In this document: positions 9,681 through 17,889 of the stretch, in pieces
How the letters are laid out: every line of letters begins with the position of its first letter
How positions within the stretch are numbered: position 1 is the first letter of the stretch
Notes under the pieces: generated by a model
Databases searched by the model: none
Seen by the model: the letters and a program-made list of their open reading frames with translations, nothing else
Told to the model about the DNA's origin: nothing
Origin: an uncultured Desulfovibrionaceae bacterium
GTDB taxonomy: Bacteria > Desulfobacterota > Desulfovibrionia > Desulfovibrionales > Desulfovibrionaceae
Direction of reading: 5' to 3'
NCBI GenBank assembly: GCA_949741925.1
Contig: CATJOY010000048.1
Span: forward strand, 62,001 to 126,000
DNA: 64,000 nucleotides
Position numbers and translations under genes: made by a program

Positions 9681-9983
9681 ATGAAAAAACTTTCTACTCT
9701 TTTTTATCCTGTCGTCATGGCGACCTTCCTGGCTATTCCCATGGCCGCCAACGCGGCCACCGGCGATGAAGCCATCACCGATATAATCAGCAATCGGATC
9801 GCGGCCAACAAGTATCTTGAACCGGCGGATATCACTGTATACACCCAGAACGGCGTTGTTACCCTCAGAGGAACCGTGGAAGATCTGGATCAACTACATA
9901 TGGCCGAGTACATGGCTGAGCGGGTCCAGGGAGTCAAAGCAATTAAAAACGAGCTGGTCGAAAACACATACGGCAGACGCTAG
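9681..9983 (+). CDS. Small secreted BON-domain protein
   Basis: 100 residues starting MKKLSTLFYP. A signal peptide (positive n-region, hydrophobic core, AANA-A cleavage site near residue 24) precedes one BON domain (ITDIISNRIAANKYLEP...VVTLRGTVEDL..HMAEYMAERVQGVKAIKNEL). BON domains bind membranes or lipid surfaces; single- and double-BON periplasmic proteins such as OsmY take part in envelope stress responses. ATG 9681 is chosen for GAGGAAAC just upstream and for the signal peptide; an upstream in-frame start lacks both. It appears monocistronic. Confidence 0.88.
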   Translation: MKKLSTLFYPVVMATFLAIPMAANAATGDEAITDIISNRIAANKYLEPADITVYTQNGVVTLRGTVEDLDQLHMAEYMAERVQGVKAIKNELVENTYGRR

Positions 9984-10150
9984 CGCCAGGTGATGGCTCT
10001 GCTTTTCCTGCTGCAGGAGTAGCCTCCGCTCCGAGGGCGGAACTTAGTTCCCGGCTAATCCCCGGCGGCCGCAAGCTCTCCTCCGAAGGAGGTTATACAG
10101 AGCAGCTGACGCCTCTCGCGCCATCGCTGTGGATGGACGCGAGGCTCCCC

Positions 10151-10178
10151 GCGGCGGCGCGCCAGGGCGCGCCGCCGC
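10151..10178. repeat. 13-bp GC palindrome
   Basis: GCGGCGGCGCGCC and its exact complement (151-163 / 166-178) separated by two bases. There is no T tract, so it is not an intrinsic terminator for either strand; it may be a REP-like element or 3'-end structure. Confidence 0.55.
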
Positions 10179-10235
10179 TCAACTTGGAAAACCAGGCTTT
10201 ACAGAACAGGATTCCCCCTATATGATAGCCTTTCA

Positions 10236-10266
10236 AGATGCCCTTGTCTGGGGCATCTATTTTTTC
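10236..10266 (+). terminator. Intrinsic terminator upstream of hom
   Basis: AGATGCCC / GGGCATCT (8 bp, 7-base loop) followed by ATTTTTT. It could end a transcript from the BON gene or act in an unrecognised small RNA. Confidence 0.75.
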
Positions 10267-10441
10267 ATCAAAAGTTTCTTTATGGTTTGAACCTCCTTTT
10301 TCAGGGGGAAAAGAGGACAAAGAAAACGGCAAAGCCGCCGGGAGCGTTCCAGAGGCAGAATCGCCTGAGGGATAAAACACAGCCGCGTTTTTGCCTATTC
10401 TCGAAACACACGCCGCCGGCATTATCCCGGCGGCCGGATAG

Positions 10442-10481
10442 ATGCCGCGCCGCAAGGCCAAGGCCTTGCGGCCTCGGGGCA
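10442..10481 (+). promoter_or_regulatory. Strong hairpin in the hom leader
   Basis: A perfect 11-bp stem (GCCGCAAGGCC / GGCCTTGCGGC, 10449-10459 / 10462-10472) with a further ATGCC/GGGCAT pairing outside it, 110 bases before the hom start. There is no T run; it may be a leader structure or a repeat. Confidence 0.4.
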
Positions 10482-10590
10482 TAACTTCAAAAGATGATTT
10501 AGCGGCGGCAGACCTTGGGAAATCCATGCCGGGCACGTCAGCCGCGGTGTATTGTGTTGTTCGTTGTCCGCCCTTTCTGGAGGAACGCTC

Positions 10591-11889
10591 GTGGAACATA
10601 AAAAAGAACTGGTTCTCGGTCTGGCCGGGTATGGCGTTGTCGGCACAGGCCTGGCCAGGGCCCTTGAAGAGGCCCATCAGCTTATTCCGGAGCGCACCGG
10701 GCGCTCTTTGCGCATCAAGACAATACTGGTGCGGGATGTTTCCCGCCCCCGGGAATGGCCCGTGCCTGAAGGAGCCAGGCTGACTACTTCACTGGAAGAC
10801 CTGCTCGGTGATCCTGAAATCGACGTCGTGGTTGAACTCATCGGCGGCACTACCACTGCCCGCGATATACTCCGACGCGCCCTGGAGGCCGGAAAGCATG
10901 TGGTCACCGCCAACAAAGCCCTCCTTGCCGAGAACGGCGAAGATCTCTTTCGCCTGGCCGCCGCCGGGAATCTGCACCTGGGGTTCGAGGCCAGCGTGGC
11001 CGGCGGCATTCCCATTGTGCATACCCTGCGCAACGGCCTTGCAGCGAACCGCATTCTCTCCCTCTCCGGTATTCTTAACGGCACCTGCAACTATATTCTC
11101 TCGGAAATGACCCACAAGGGCATTGCCTTCAATCAGGCCTTGTCCGAAGCCCAGCAACTCGGTTTCGCTGAAGCGGACCCCACCCTCGATGTCGGCGGCT
11201 TTGACGCCGCGCACAAACTGGTGCTGCTGATCCGCCTGGCCTGGGGCGTGGAATACCCCTATACCCGGCTGCCTGTTCAGGGAATTGATACTATGGACCC
11301 CGTGGATATCGCTTTTGCCCGGGAACTCGGTTACCGCATCAAGCTTTTAGGGCATGCCCGCATGACTGATAACGGCCTCGAGGCCGGGGTATTCCCAACC
11401 CTGCTGCATGAAAGCTTCCTGCTTTCCAGTGTGGACGGGGCCTTCAATGCTATTCGGGTCAAAGGCAGCGCTTCGCGTTCGGTCTTTCTGCATGGCCGGG
11501 GAGCAGGCGCCACCCCCACCGGCAGCGCCGTGCTTTCGGATCTGCTGGATATCGCTAGAGACGCCAAACCCAATAACACAGGCTTTTTGCGGCAAACGCC
11601 TTTCCCTGCGACAATCCACAATCCGGATGAGGCTGTAGATCCCTATTATTTCAGGCTACAAGTACCGGATAACCCCGGTGTTTTGCGTGATGTGGCCGGA
11701 GCCATGGCTGAAAACGGCATCTCCATTGCCCATGCTATTCAGAAAGGCCAAGCCCCGGATATCGTGCCGCTGGTCTTTATGACCCACAAGGCCACTGCCC
11801 TAGCCGTCAAAAACGCTTTGGCCAGGCTGGAGGAACTGGGTCTGCTGCGGGCCGCGCCCGTTTGCTACCGGGTGCTCGCCCCCGAGTAG
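10591..11889 (+). CDS. hom: Homoserine dehydrogenase
   Basis: 432 residues. It reduces aspartate semialdehyde to homoserine for threonine and methionine synthesis. An N-terminal Rossmann motif (GLAGYGVVGTGLARAL) leads into the catalytic region GGIPIVHTLRNGL...GILNGTCNYIL, with the substrate segment FAEADPTLDVGGFDAAHKL. A C-terminal ACT domain (YYFRLQVPDNPGVLRDVAGAMAENGIS) suggests allosteric control by an amino acid, usually threonine. The GTG start is chosen because TGGAGGAA lies five bases before it. The gene stands alone with a long structured leader. Confidence 0.96.
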   Translation: MEHKKELVLGLAGYGVVGTGLARALEEAHQLIPERTGRSLRIKTILVRDVSRPREWPVPEGARLTTSLEDLLGDPEIDVVVELIGGTTTARDILRRALEAGKHVVTANKALLAENGEDLFRLAAAGNLHLGFEASVAGGIPIVHTLRNGLAANRILSLSGILNGTCNYILSEMTHKGIAFNQALSEAQQLGFAEADPTLDVGGFDAAHKLVLLIRLAWGVEYPYTRLPVQGIDTMDPVDIAFARELGYRIKLLGHARMTDNGLEAGVFPTLLHESFLLSSVDGAFNAIRVKGSASRSVFLHGRGAGATPTGSAVLSDLLDIARDAKPNNTGFLRQTPFPATIHNPDEAVDPYYFRLQVPDNPGVLRDVAGAMAENGISIAHAIQKGQAPDIVPLVFMTHKATALAVKNALARLEELGLLRAAPVCYRVLAPE

Positions 11890-12063
11890 CGGACCAAACG
11901 CCTCTGGTCAGGCAAAAGCCCGATGCGGCGGCAAGAGAGCCGAAACACCCGGCAACCATGGTTTTCAACAAAGCGCCCCACCCACGCCCCGGGACAATGG
12001 CAGAACCGGGGTGGAGACGCCTTTTCAGCAACCACCAATAAATACTTTTACAGGACAACGCAT

Positions 12064-12561
12064 ATGGATACCATTCCTATATCAATTCAAGGCCTGGAAC
12101 TGGTTAAGCAGGAGCTTGAACGCCTTAAGAGTGAACGGCCCGAAATCATTCAGGCCATCAAGGAAGCCCGCGAGGAAGGTGATCTCAGCGAAAACGCCGG
12201 CTACCACGCGGCCCGGGAGCGTCAGGGGTTGCTGGAGGCTCGCATTACCTTTATCGAATCGCACATGGCCCGCTTTAACGTCATCGATTTGAGCGCCATC
12301 AGTTCCGATATGGCCGTTTACGGCGCCACGGTCTGCTTGGAAGATGTGGATAGCGGCGAAAGAAAAGCCTATACGCTTTTAGGCCCCGATGAAACAGAAT
12401 ACGTGCCGGGCAGCATCTCGGTCTATTCACCGGTAGCCAAGGCGCTCCTCGGCCGCGAGGAAGGCGATGAGGTGGTTGTAGAAGCTCCCCGGGGCAAAAT
12501 CACCTACGAGATTTTATCCATCGAGTTCAAGGGAGCGGAGGCCTTATTTCCTCCGGCTTGA
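12064..12561 (+). CDS. greA: Transcription elongation factor GreA
   Basis: 165 residues. GreA enters the RNA polymerase secondary channel and stimulates cleavage of backtracked RNA. The N-terminal coiled coil carries the tip acidic residues in EAREEGDLSENAGYHAARERQ, and the C-terminal FKBP-like domain includes LGPDETEYVPGSISVYSPVAKALLG. ATG 12064 follows AGGA at 12051-12054. The spacer after hom is 174 bases, so it probably has its own promoter. Confidence 0.96.
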   Translation: MDTIPISIQGLELVKQELERLKSERPEIIQAIKEAREEGDLSENAGYHAARERQGLLEARITFIESHMARFNVIDLSAISSDMAVYGATVCLEDVDSGERKAYTLLGPDETEYVPGSISVYSPVAKALLGREEGDEVVVEAPRGKITYEILSIEFKGAEALFPPA

Positions 12562-12590
12562 ATCGCTTCGCTTTGAAAACGGAGGTTGCC

Positions 12591-13100
12591 ATGGATCTTT
12601 TTGAGGCTCTTTTTTCCCGCCGGAGCGTCCGTTCCTATACCGCCGAGCCGGTGAGCCCTGCAGACCGCGAAGTGCTGCTCCGCGCGGCCATGGCCGCGCC
12701 CAGCGCCGGCAACGCGCAGCCCTGGCGCTTTGTGCTCCTGGATGATCCTGACGTACTGGCCAAAATTCCCGGCATCAGCCCATACGCCCATATGGCTGCC
12801 AAGGCCCCCCTGGCTATTCTGGTTTGCGGCGACACGCAGGCGGAGAAATACCCCGGCTTTTGGCCGCAGGATTGCTCCGCCGCCGTACAGAACATGCTCC
12901 TGGCGGCGGTCGGCCTTGGTCTTGGCGCCGTTTGGTGCGGTATTCACCCGGACCGGGAACGAGAAAAAAAATTCATGGAACTGGCAGGCCTGCCGGGGCA
13001 CGTTATCCCCCTGGGCCTTGTTGTTGTCGGCCATCCGGAAGCTGCCCCGGGCCCGGCTGACCGGTACGATCCGGCCAAGGTGCGCCACAATTTCTGGTGA
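12591..13100 (+). CDS. Nitroreductase family flavoprotein
   Basis: 169 residues. The FMN-binding signature FSRRSVRSYTAEPVS near the N-terminus and APSAGNAQPWRFV are typical of the short nitroreductases common in anaerobes, which transfer electrons from NAD(P)H or other donors to nitro or quinone substrates. The physiological substrate is unknown. A strong ribosome binding site (ACGGAGG) lies before ATG 12591. It sits 29 bases after greA and 49 before the TerC gene. Confidence 0.9.
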   Translation: MDLFEALFSRRSVRSYTAEPVSPADREVLLRAAMAAPSAGNAQPWRFVLLDDPDVLAKIPGISPYAHMAAKAPLAILVCGDTQAEKYPGFWPQDCSAAVQNMLLAAVGLGLGAVWCGIHPDREREKKFMELAGLPGHVIPLGLVVVGHPEAAPGPADRYDPAKVRHNFW

Positions 13101-13149
13101 CCGGCCTCGCGGAAACCTCACCTTCACCTACCCCCCCATAAGGATAGAC

Positions 13150-14109
13150 ATGATCGGCGAATACTCTCTTTGGAATATCGCGGCCTTCAGTGTTCTCATT
13201 GTGGTGGCTCTTATTATCGATCTCCACGCGCACAAGGCGGATGCCCCTGTCTCAATGCGCGACGCCGCGATATGGTCGGTTTTCTGGATACTTCTTTCTC
13301 TGGGTTTCGCCTATTATGTCGGCGTGACCCACGGCAGGGACCAAAGCGCGCTGTTCCTGGCCGGCTACCTGTTGGAAAAATCTCTTTCCGTAGATAATCT
13401 CTTTGTATTCATGGCTATTTTCTCCTCATTCGCCATCAAAGACCAATACCAGCACAGAGTGCTCTATTACGGCATCATCGGCGCTCTTATTTTACGAGTT
13501 GTCTTTGTGGCCATCGGCAGTTCGCTCATGCTCCTCGGTAAATGGGCCATGATCGGCTTCGGGCTGTTCGTCCTTTGGAGCGCCTGGAAGATGTGGCAGC
13601 AAAGCCGGGAAGAACATCGGGAAATCGTGGATTATTCAGAGCACTGGAGCCTGAAATTAGCGCGCAAACTTTTTCCGGTCTATCCCCGTATCGAAGGGCA
13701 CAACTTTTTTATCCGCAAAGAAGGCGTTCTTCACTGCACGCCGCTCTTTCTCTGCCTGGTCGCGGTGGAAGTAGCCGATGTCATGTTCGCCTTTGATTCC
13801 GTGCCGGCGGTCATAGCCGTTACCAGGGAGCCCTTTTTGGTCTACACCTCCAACATCTTCGCCATCCTGGGCCTGCGCTCCCTGTATTTCCTTCTGGCGG
13901 CAGCTAAACGTTTTCTGATTCATCTGGAAAAATCGGTCATCGTTATCCTGGCCTTTATTGGCCTCAAGATGCTTCTGGATGCGGCAGGAGTTATCCACAT
14001 CGCGCCCATGATTAGCTTGGGCGTGGTTTTGGGCTTGCTCTGCCTCGGTATACTGGCCTCCCTGGTCTTCCCGGAAAAAAAGAACAAGGAGCCTAAGGCC
14101 GGGGCCTGA
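13150..14109 (+). CDS. TerC family integral membrane protein
   Basis: 319 residues with about nine membrane spans. It has the family hallmarks LLEKSLSVDNLFVF (acidic Asn-Asp site in a helix) and VEVADVMFAFDSVPAVIAVT with paired acidic residues. TerC/Alx proteins export manganese or other metal ions and are linked to metal loading of secreted proteins; some belong to tellurite-resistance clusters, but no ter genes are nearby. ATG 13150 follows AAGGA. The previous name 'tellurium resistance' should not be taken as function. Confidence 0.9.
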   Translation: MIGEYSLWNIAAFSVLIVVALIIDLHAHKADAPVSMRDAAIWSVFWILLSLGFAYYVGVTHGRDQSALFLAGYLLEKSLSVDNLFVFMAIFSSFAIKDQYQHRVLYYGIIGALILRVVFVAIGSSLMLLGKWAMIGFGLFVLWSAWKMWQQSREEHREIVDYSEHWSLKLARKLFPVYPRIEGHNFFIRKEGVLHCTPLFLCLVAVEVADVMFAFDSVPAVIAVTREPFLVYTSNIFAILGLRSLYFLLAAAKRFLIHLEKSVIVILAFIGLKMLLDAAGVIHIAPMISLGVVLGLLCLGILASLVFPEKKNKEPKAGA

Positions 14110-14277
14110 CCCCTTTCCCATTGGATGCATTCAGGCTGTCGGAAGCGCCGCTTGGCGCTCCCGGCAGCCTTGCCGTAAGCTTATATTCGCGGCGGCCCCC
14201 GGCGCCATCGTCTTCCCTCATTGCGTCTTGCGCGGACGCCGCTTTTTTTCCGCGTATCTTCCTTATCCTTCTGCAGT

Positions 14278-14293
14278 TGGCACCATCCTTGCT
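14278..14293 (+). promoter_or_regulatory. Sigma-54 (-24/-12) promoter upstream of fliJ
   Basis: TGGCACCATCCTTGCT matches TGGCAC-N5-TTGCW with exact GG-to-GC spacing. It lies 64 bases before the fliJ start. Flagellar genes are frequent RpoN targets, which supports the call; an enhancer site for an activator was not identified. Confidence 0.7.
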
Positions 14294-14357
14294 ATCGTTC
14301 TTTCGTTACGGTTTCGGCACGCGGAAAATTGACAGCCGGACCGTCAAGGATGATGGC

Positions 14358-14798
14358 ATGACGGTTTTTCGTTTCGGCCTGGAACAGGTGCTCCGTTATA
14401 GAAAGCAGCTTGAGGAAGCGGCCATGCAGGAACTGGCCCGAGCCCAAAACGCTCTCCTTGCTCATGAGGCCTATCTACACGAGCTGCGCGAAGACCTGGC
14501 CCGGGAACAGGCGAGGCTCAGCCGCGCCGGCGAAATGACATCTGGGGAACGTTGGCTTTCCGGCTCGTATGTCACTGGTCTGACGCAGGATATCAAAGCA
14601 GCCGTGGAGCGGCGAGCCGTTCTTGAGGAAGAAACGGATAAGGCCAGAAACGCTTTGGTACAGCGGGCCCAGGATTCCAAGCTCCTTGAGAAACTCAAAA
14701 GCCGCCAACAAGAACGTTTCCTCCGGATAGAACAACTTCGGGAGCAAAAAGAACATGACGAAATCGCAACCCTGCGCTTCGTTCCTTCGGCCCGCTAG
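14358..14798 (+). CDS. fliJ: Flagellar export chaperone FliJ
   Basis: 146 residues, almost entirely a charged coiled coil beginning MTVFRFGLEQVLRYRKQLEE, the usual FliJ N-terminal pattern. FliJ forms the central stalk of the FliI ATPase ring and escorts export chaperones in the flagellar type III system. FliI and FliH are not in the window, so the gene is detached from the main export cluster. ATG 14358 is chosen over further upstream in-frame codons because it gives the family start and follows AAGGATG. It overlaps the next gene by 44 bases. Confidence 0.85.
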   Translation: MTVFRFGLEQVLRYRKQLEEAAMQELARAQNALLAHEAYLHELREDLAREQARLSRAGEMTSGERWLSGSYVTGLTQDIKAAVERRAVLEEETDKARNALVQRAQDSKLLEKLKSRQQERFLRIEQLREQKEHDEIATLRFVPSAR

Positions 14799-15480
14799 GC
14801 TTTGCCGCTTTCTGCTGCTACTTGGCGCTTTCAAGCTGTGCCTGACGGGCACGCTGCTGCTTGATCCCGCTATGGATATGCTTTTCTCCTCAGGAGGCTT
14901 TTTGAGCCAGAGCAACGGGGGAGAGAGCGCGGCTGAAAAAGATCAGGCTTCGGCCTCCGCTCTTCAAACCGGGGCGGAAACCATGGCTGCCGCCTTTGGC
15001 CTTGCCTCTGCCCAGGCAGCTCCCGCTGCCCCGGCGCCTACCGACGCGCAGGCAGCCTCCGATGCGCCGACGACGGCCTCACCCGCCACGCCGGAACAAT
15101 CTCCCGGCCTGGCCCGCGAAGCCCTGGCCCGTAAGGAGCAAGAACTTGCCCGCCGCGAACAGGATTTGCAGACGCTGGAGCGGGAGCTTGACGACCGCCT
15201 GGAACGGCTCCAGGTTCTGGAAGCCCGGCTCTCCCAGATGCTTAAAGACGCGAACGAAGTAAAGGAAGAAAAATTCCGCCGCCTGGTGGACATGCTCTCC
15301 AACATGAAGGCAAAGCAAGCCGCCAGCGTTTTGGAGACTATTGACGAAGCAACCGCCGTCAAAATTTTGGCAGGCATGCGCGGCCGCCAATCCGGAGAAA
15401 TCCTGACGTACGTCAATCCGACCAAAGCTGCTCGCCTGGCGGAAGCCCTGGCCCGTATGCAGTTGCCCTTTGAGGGATGA
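14755..15480 (+). CDS. motE: MotE-like flagellar motor chaperone / MgtE N-domain protein
   Basis: 241 residues. An N-terminal hydrophobic segment (RFLLLLGAFKLCLTGTLLL, about 18-36) anchors the protein. An Ala/Pro-rich linker, a long coiled coil (LARKEQELARREQDLQTLERELDDRLERL region) and a C-terminal MgtE intracellular N-like domain (MLSNMKAKQAASVLETIDEATAVKIL...YVNPTKAARL) follow. Such proteins act with flagellar stators (MotE/FliG-like chaperones) and accompany fliJ. The 44-base overlap with fliJ and the ATGA overlap with truA indicate one transcript. Confidence 0.75.
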   Translation: MTKSQPCASFLRPARLCRFLLLLGAFKLCLTGTLLLDPAMDMLFSSGGFLSQSNGGESAAEKDQASASALQTGAETMAAAFGLASAQAAPAAPAPTDAQAASDAPTTASPATPEQSPGLAREALARKEQELARREQDLQTLERELDDRLERLQVLEARLSQMLKDANEVKEEKFRRLVDMLSNMKAKQAASVLETIDEATAVKILAGMRGRQSGEILTYVNPTKAARLAEALARMQLPFEG

Positions 15481-16286
15481 CCCGTCTCTGTTTGACTATA
15501 GCCTATCTGGGGACGCATTTTTCCGGGTGGCAGATTCAGGAATTCAAAGCCAAGGCCCGGCCCCGGACAGTCCAGGGCGAGCTGGAAGCCGTACTTAAAC
15601 GGATAACCGGCCGGAAGCTGCGAATTTTTGGGGCCGGGCGTACGGATGCGGGCGTGCATGCCGACGCCCAGGTTGCTCACGTGGATATTCCCGAGGATCT
15701 GCCCCGCCGCAGTCCCGAAGCCTGGCAAAAAAGTTTTGCGGCTCTGTTGCCTCACGATGTGGCCGTCACCGCTGTATGTGAGGTCTCGCCGGAGTTCCAT
15801 GCCAGAAAAAGCGCCTGCGGCAAGCGCTATAGCTATGGACTCTGGCTGACCCGAAATTTTGTTCCCCCGAAACTGCGCAATGTTGTCTGGGAAACCGGTC
15901 CCCTCGATCTTAGGGCCATGCACGCCGCCGCTGCCTGCCTCACCGGCAGGCATGACTTTGCCTCCCTATGTAACAGCGGCACAGAGGTTGCCACTACAGT
16001 TAGGACCATCACCGCCATTACTTGCCAGGAAAAAAGCCCGTTGCATCTGGTCTGGCACGTTGAGGCAGAGGGCTTCCTTAAGCAGATGGTCCGCAACCTC
16101 GTAGGTCTCCTGGTCTATGCGGGCCGGGGAAAAATTGATCCGGCCTCCGTTTCGGAGTATATCCGGGCGGGCCGGCGGTCTGCATTGCCCTCCCCGACCG
16201 CCCCGGCCAAAGGCCTAACCCTCAGCAAGGTCTATTATGACGCGAACGAACAGCGCGGCCTTTCCGCCTCCCGGGGCGCGCCTTGA
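15477..16286 (+). CDS. truA: tRNA pseudouridine(38-40) synthase TruA
   Basis: 269 residues. It makes pseudouridine in the anticodon arm of tRNAs. The catalytic Asp lies in GAGRTDAGVHADAQVAHVD; RYSYGLWLTRN and EAEGFLKQMVRNLVGLLVYAGRGK are conserved TruA segments. The start overlaps the motE stop (ATGA), and its own 3' end overlaps the next gene by 50 bases, so all four genes from fliJ to the rRNA methyltransferase are probably cotranscribed from the sigma-54 promoter, possibly with others. Confidence 0.95.
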   Translation: MTRLCLTIAYLGTHFSGWQIQEFKAKARPRTVQGELEAVLKRITGRKLRIFGAGRTDAGVHADAQVAHVDIPEDLPRRSPEAWQKSFAALLPHDVAVTAVCEVSPEFHARKSACGKRYSYGLWLTRNFVPPKLRNVVWETGPLDLRAMHAAAACLTGRHDFASLCNSGTEVATTVRTITAITCQEKSPLHLVWHVEAEGFLKQMVRNLVGLLVYAGRGKIDPASVSEYIRAGRRSALPSPTAPAKGLTLSKVYYDANEQRGLSASRGAP

Positions 16287-17724
16287 GTTGACCATCCGTG
16301 ATCTCAGTCTGGATGGCGGCGCAATGGCCCGCCATGAAGGCGGCGTCATTTTTCTGGATCAAGGTTTGCCCGGCGAAACCGTGCAGGCCCGGGTTACCCG
16401 GATCAAGGCCGGGTATGCTCTGGCTCAGGTCGAAGCCTCCCTCTCCCCCTCGCCCCACGAGCGGCCTTCCTTCTGCGGCAACAAACAATGCGGCGGCTGC
16501 GCTTGGACGACCCTGGACTATGCCGCCGAATGCGCCTGGAAGGATAGGCAGTTGCGGGAAACCCTGAGCCGTCTCGGCGGGTTGCCGCGTTCCTTTACCG
16601 AGGATGCTCTCCGCTTTCCGGCCTTACTCCCTTCGCCTGCCTCCCTTGGCTACCGCAACAAAATGGAGTTCGCCTTTGCTCCGGACCCGGCCGCCTCCGG
16701 CCGCGCCTTGCTTGGCCTCAGGAAACGGAACAGCCGCGAAGTGACGGCAATAGACGAGTGCGGCCTAGCCTCGCTGCCCGTAGGCGCTCTTTTGGCGGAA
16801 GTCAGGGCCTGGGCTGCGGAGCGCCGCCTCCCCGCCTGGGGGAAGCGGGAAGGATTTTTGCGCTTTCTGGTCGCCCGAGATTCCGGCTCCACCCAACTTC
16901 CGGCCGAGGGGAAGCCCGGCTGGCTGGTAGAACTCATCACCGGGCCCTGTTCCAGGCGCTCCTCACGCCAACAGGCTGTCCGCGAACTGGCCGAAAGGCT
17001 GCTGGCCCGCGGCCTTTGTTGCGGCTTCAGCCATTCGCTGCGCAGCGATGCCGCCGATGTAGCCTATGGCGAACAAACACGCTTGAGCGCAGGGCGGAGC
17101 GCCATGGCCGCCGATTACGGCTCCCTGATCCTTGAGGCCCCCCCGGGAGCCTTTCTCCAGATTAATACCCCCGCCGCCGCCTTACTCTACGCGACTATAG
17201 GAGAGTTTTCTCTGGCCGGACAAGATGTTTCCCCCAGCAAGAGGGAATTGCGGATTCTGGATTGCTACGCCGGCGTTGGAGGCGTTGCCTTGACTCTGGC
17301 AGCGCTTCCCGCATGGTCCGGAGCGACGGTCATAGGGGTGGAAAATACCGGCCCGGCTGTGCTGGCGGCCCGCGAAAACGCCCGCCAAAACGGCCTGGAC
17401 AGGGTCGTTTTCCAGCAGGGGGATGCGGCGGCATTTCTGGCCGCTGAAGAAACCACCCCGGATCTGCTGGTAGCCGATCCACCGCGAGCCGGTCTCAGTG
17501 AAGCGGTTTTGGGAGAAATACTCCGGCTTGGTCCGGCCCGGTTGATCCTGGTTTCTTGCAACCCGGCCACCCTGGCGCGGGATGTCTCGCGGCTCACACC
17601 AAAATATACGCCGCGGCTGGCCCGGGGCATTGATCTCTTCCCCCACACGCCCCATCTGGAAACGGTGCTTTTGCTGGAGCGAAAGGCAGGATACCTGCCC
17701 TGCGCAAACAGCATTGCCTCATAA
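16237..17724 (+). CDS. rlmD: 23S rRNA (uracil-5-)-methyltransferase, RlmD/TrmA family, with altered C-terminus
   Basis: 495 residues. A TRAM domain (about 15-75) precedes an iron-sulfur motif (CGNKQCGGC plus a later Cys near DECGL). The SAM site is LDCYAGVGGVALTLA and the catalytic region is LVADPPRAGLSEAV and LVSCNPATLARDV (nucleophilic Cys). It probably forms m5U in 23S rRNA. The last 12 codons after LERKA come from inserted DNA; the displaced native 3' end, reading LERKASL and stop, remains at 20152-20214. The first start consistent with the TRAM domain is inside truA. Whether RlmD or another TrmA paralogue cannot be settled by eye. Confidence 0.88.
   Translation: MTRTNSAAFPPPGARLELTIRDLSLDGGAMARHEGGVIFLDQGLPGETVQARVTRIKAGYALAQVEASLSPSPHERPSFCGNKQCGGCAWTTLDYAAECAWKDRQLRETLSRLGGLPRSFTEDALRFPALLPSPASLGYRNKMEFAFAPDPAASGRALLGLRKRNSREVTAIDECGLASLPVGALLAEVRAWAAERRLPAWGKREGFLRFLVARDSGSTQLPAEGKPGWLVELITGPCSRRSSRQQAVRELAERLLARGLCCGFSHSLRSDAADVAYGEQTRLSAGRSAMAADYGSLILEAPPGAFLQINTPAAALLYATIGEFSLAGQDVSPSKRELRILDCYAGVGGVALTLAALPAWSGATVIGVENTGPAVLAARENARQNGLDRVVFQQGDAAAFLAAEETTPDLLVADPPRAGLSEAVLGEILRLGPARLILVSCNPATLARDVSRLTPKYTPRLARGIDLFPHTPHLETVLLLERKAGYLPCANSIAS
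17635..17687 (+). repeat. 53-bp direct repeat, left copy (attL-like)
   Basis: It starts at CTCTTCCCCCACACGCCCC and ends at GGAGCGAAAGGC, inside the 3' end of the methyltransferase gene. An identical 53-base copy lies at 20152-20204. Sequences before and after the two copies differ. Confidence 0.93.
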
Positions 17725-17785
17725 GACAACATCTTGAAACCGGCTAGCAAGGGGCTTCTGAAATGCACTCCGCCGAATCCCCCCT

Positions 17786-17814
17786 TTGCCAAATCGAAAT
17801 AGGCGGCATATAGT
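17786..17814 (+). promoter_or_regulatory. Sigma-70-type promoter of the islet operon
   Basis: TTGCCA (17786-17791), a 17-base spacer and TATAGT (17809-17814), ending 75 bases before the AlbA_2 gene. It is a close consensus match and lies inside the inserted DNA. Confidence 0.7.
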
Positions 17815-17889
17815 GAGGAATCTCCGAACTGTGCCTTATCGGGCCCCCACATGGCCGGCATCCGATTGCCGCGGAGAGTAGGAGAAACT

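Larger units (their letters stand above)
9984..10590. other. Long spacer rich in hairpins upstream of hom
   Basis: 607 bases without a convincing gene. It holds three separate strong inverted repeats, listed individually, of which only the middle one has a U tract. The region between them shows no coding signature. Confidence 0.45.

Noticed and set aside
13150-14109. Tellurite-resistance function
   Set aside because: TerC homology alone; no ter gene cluster is present.
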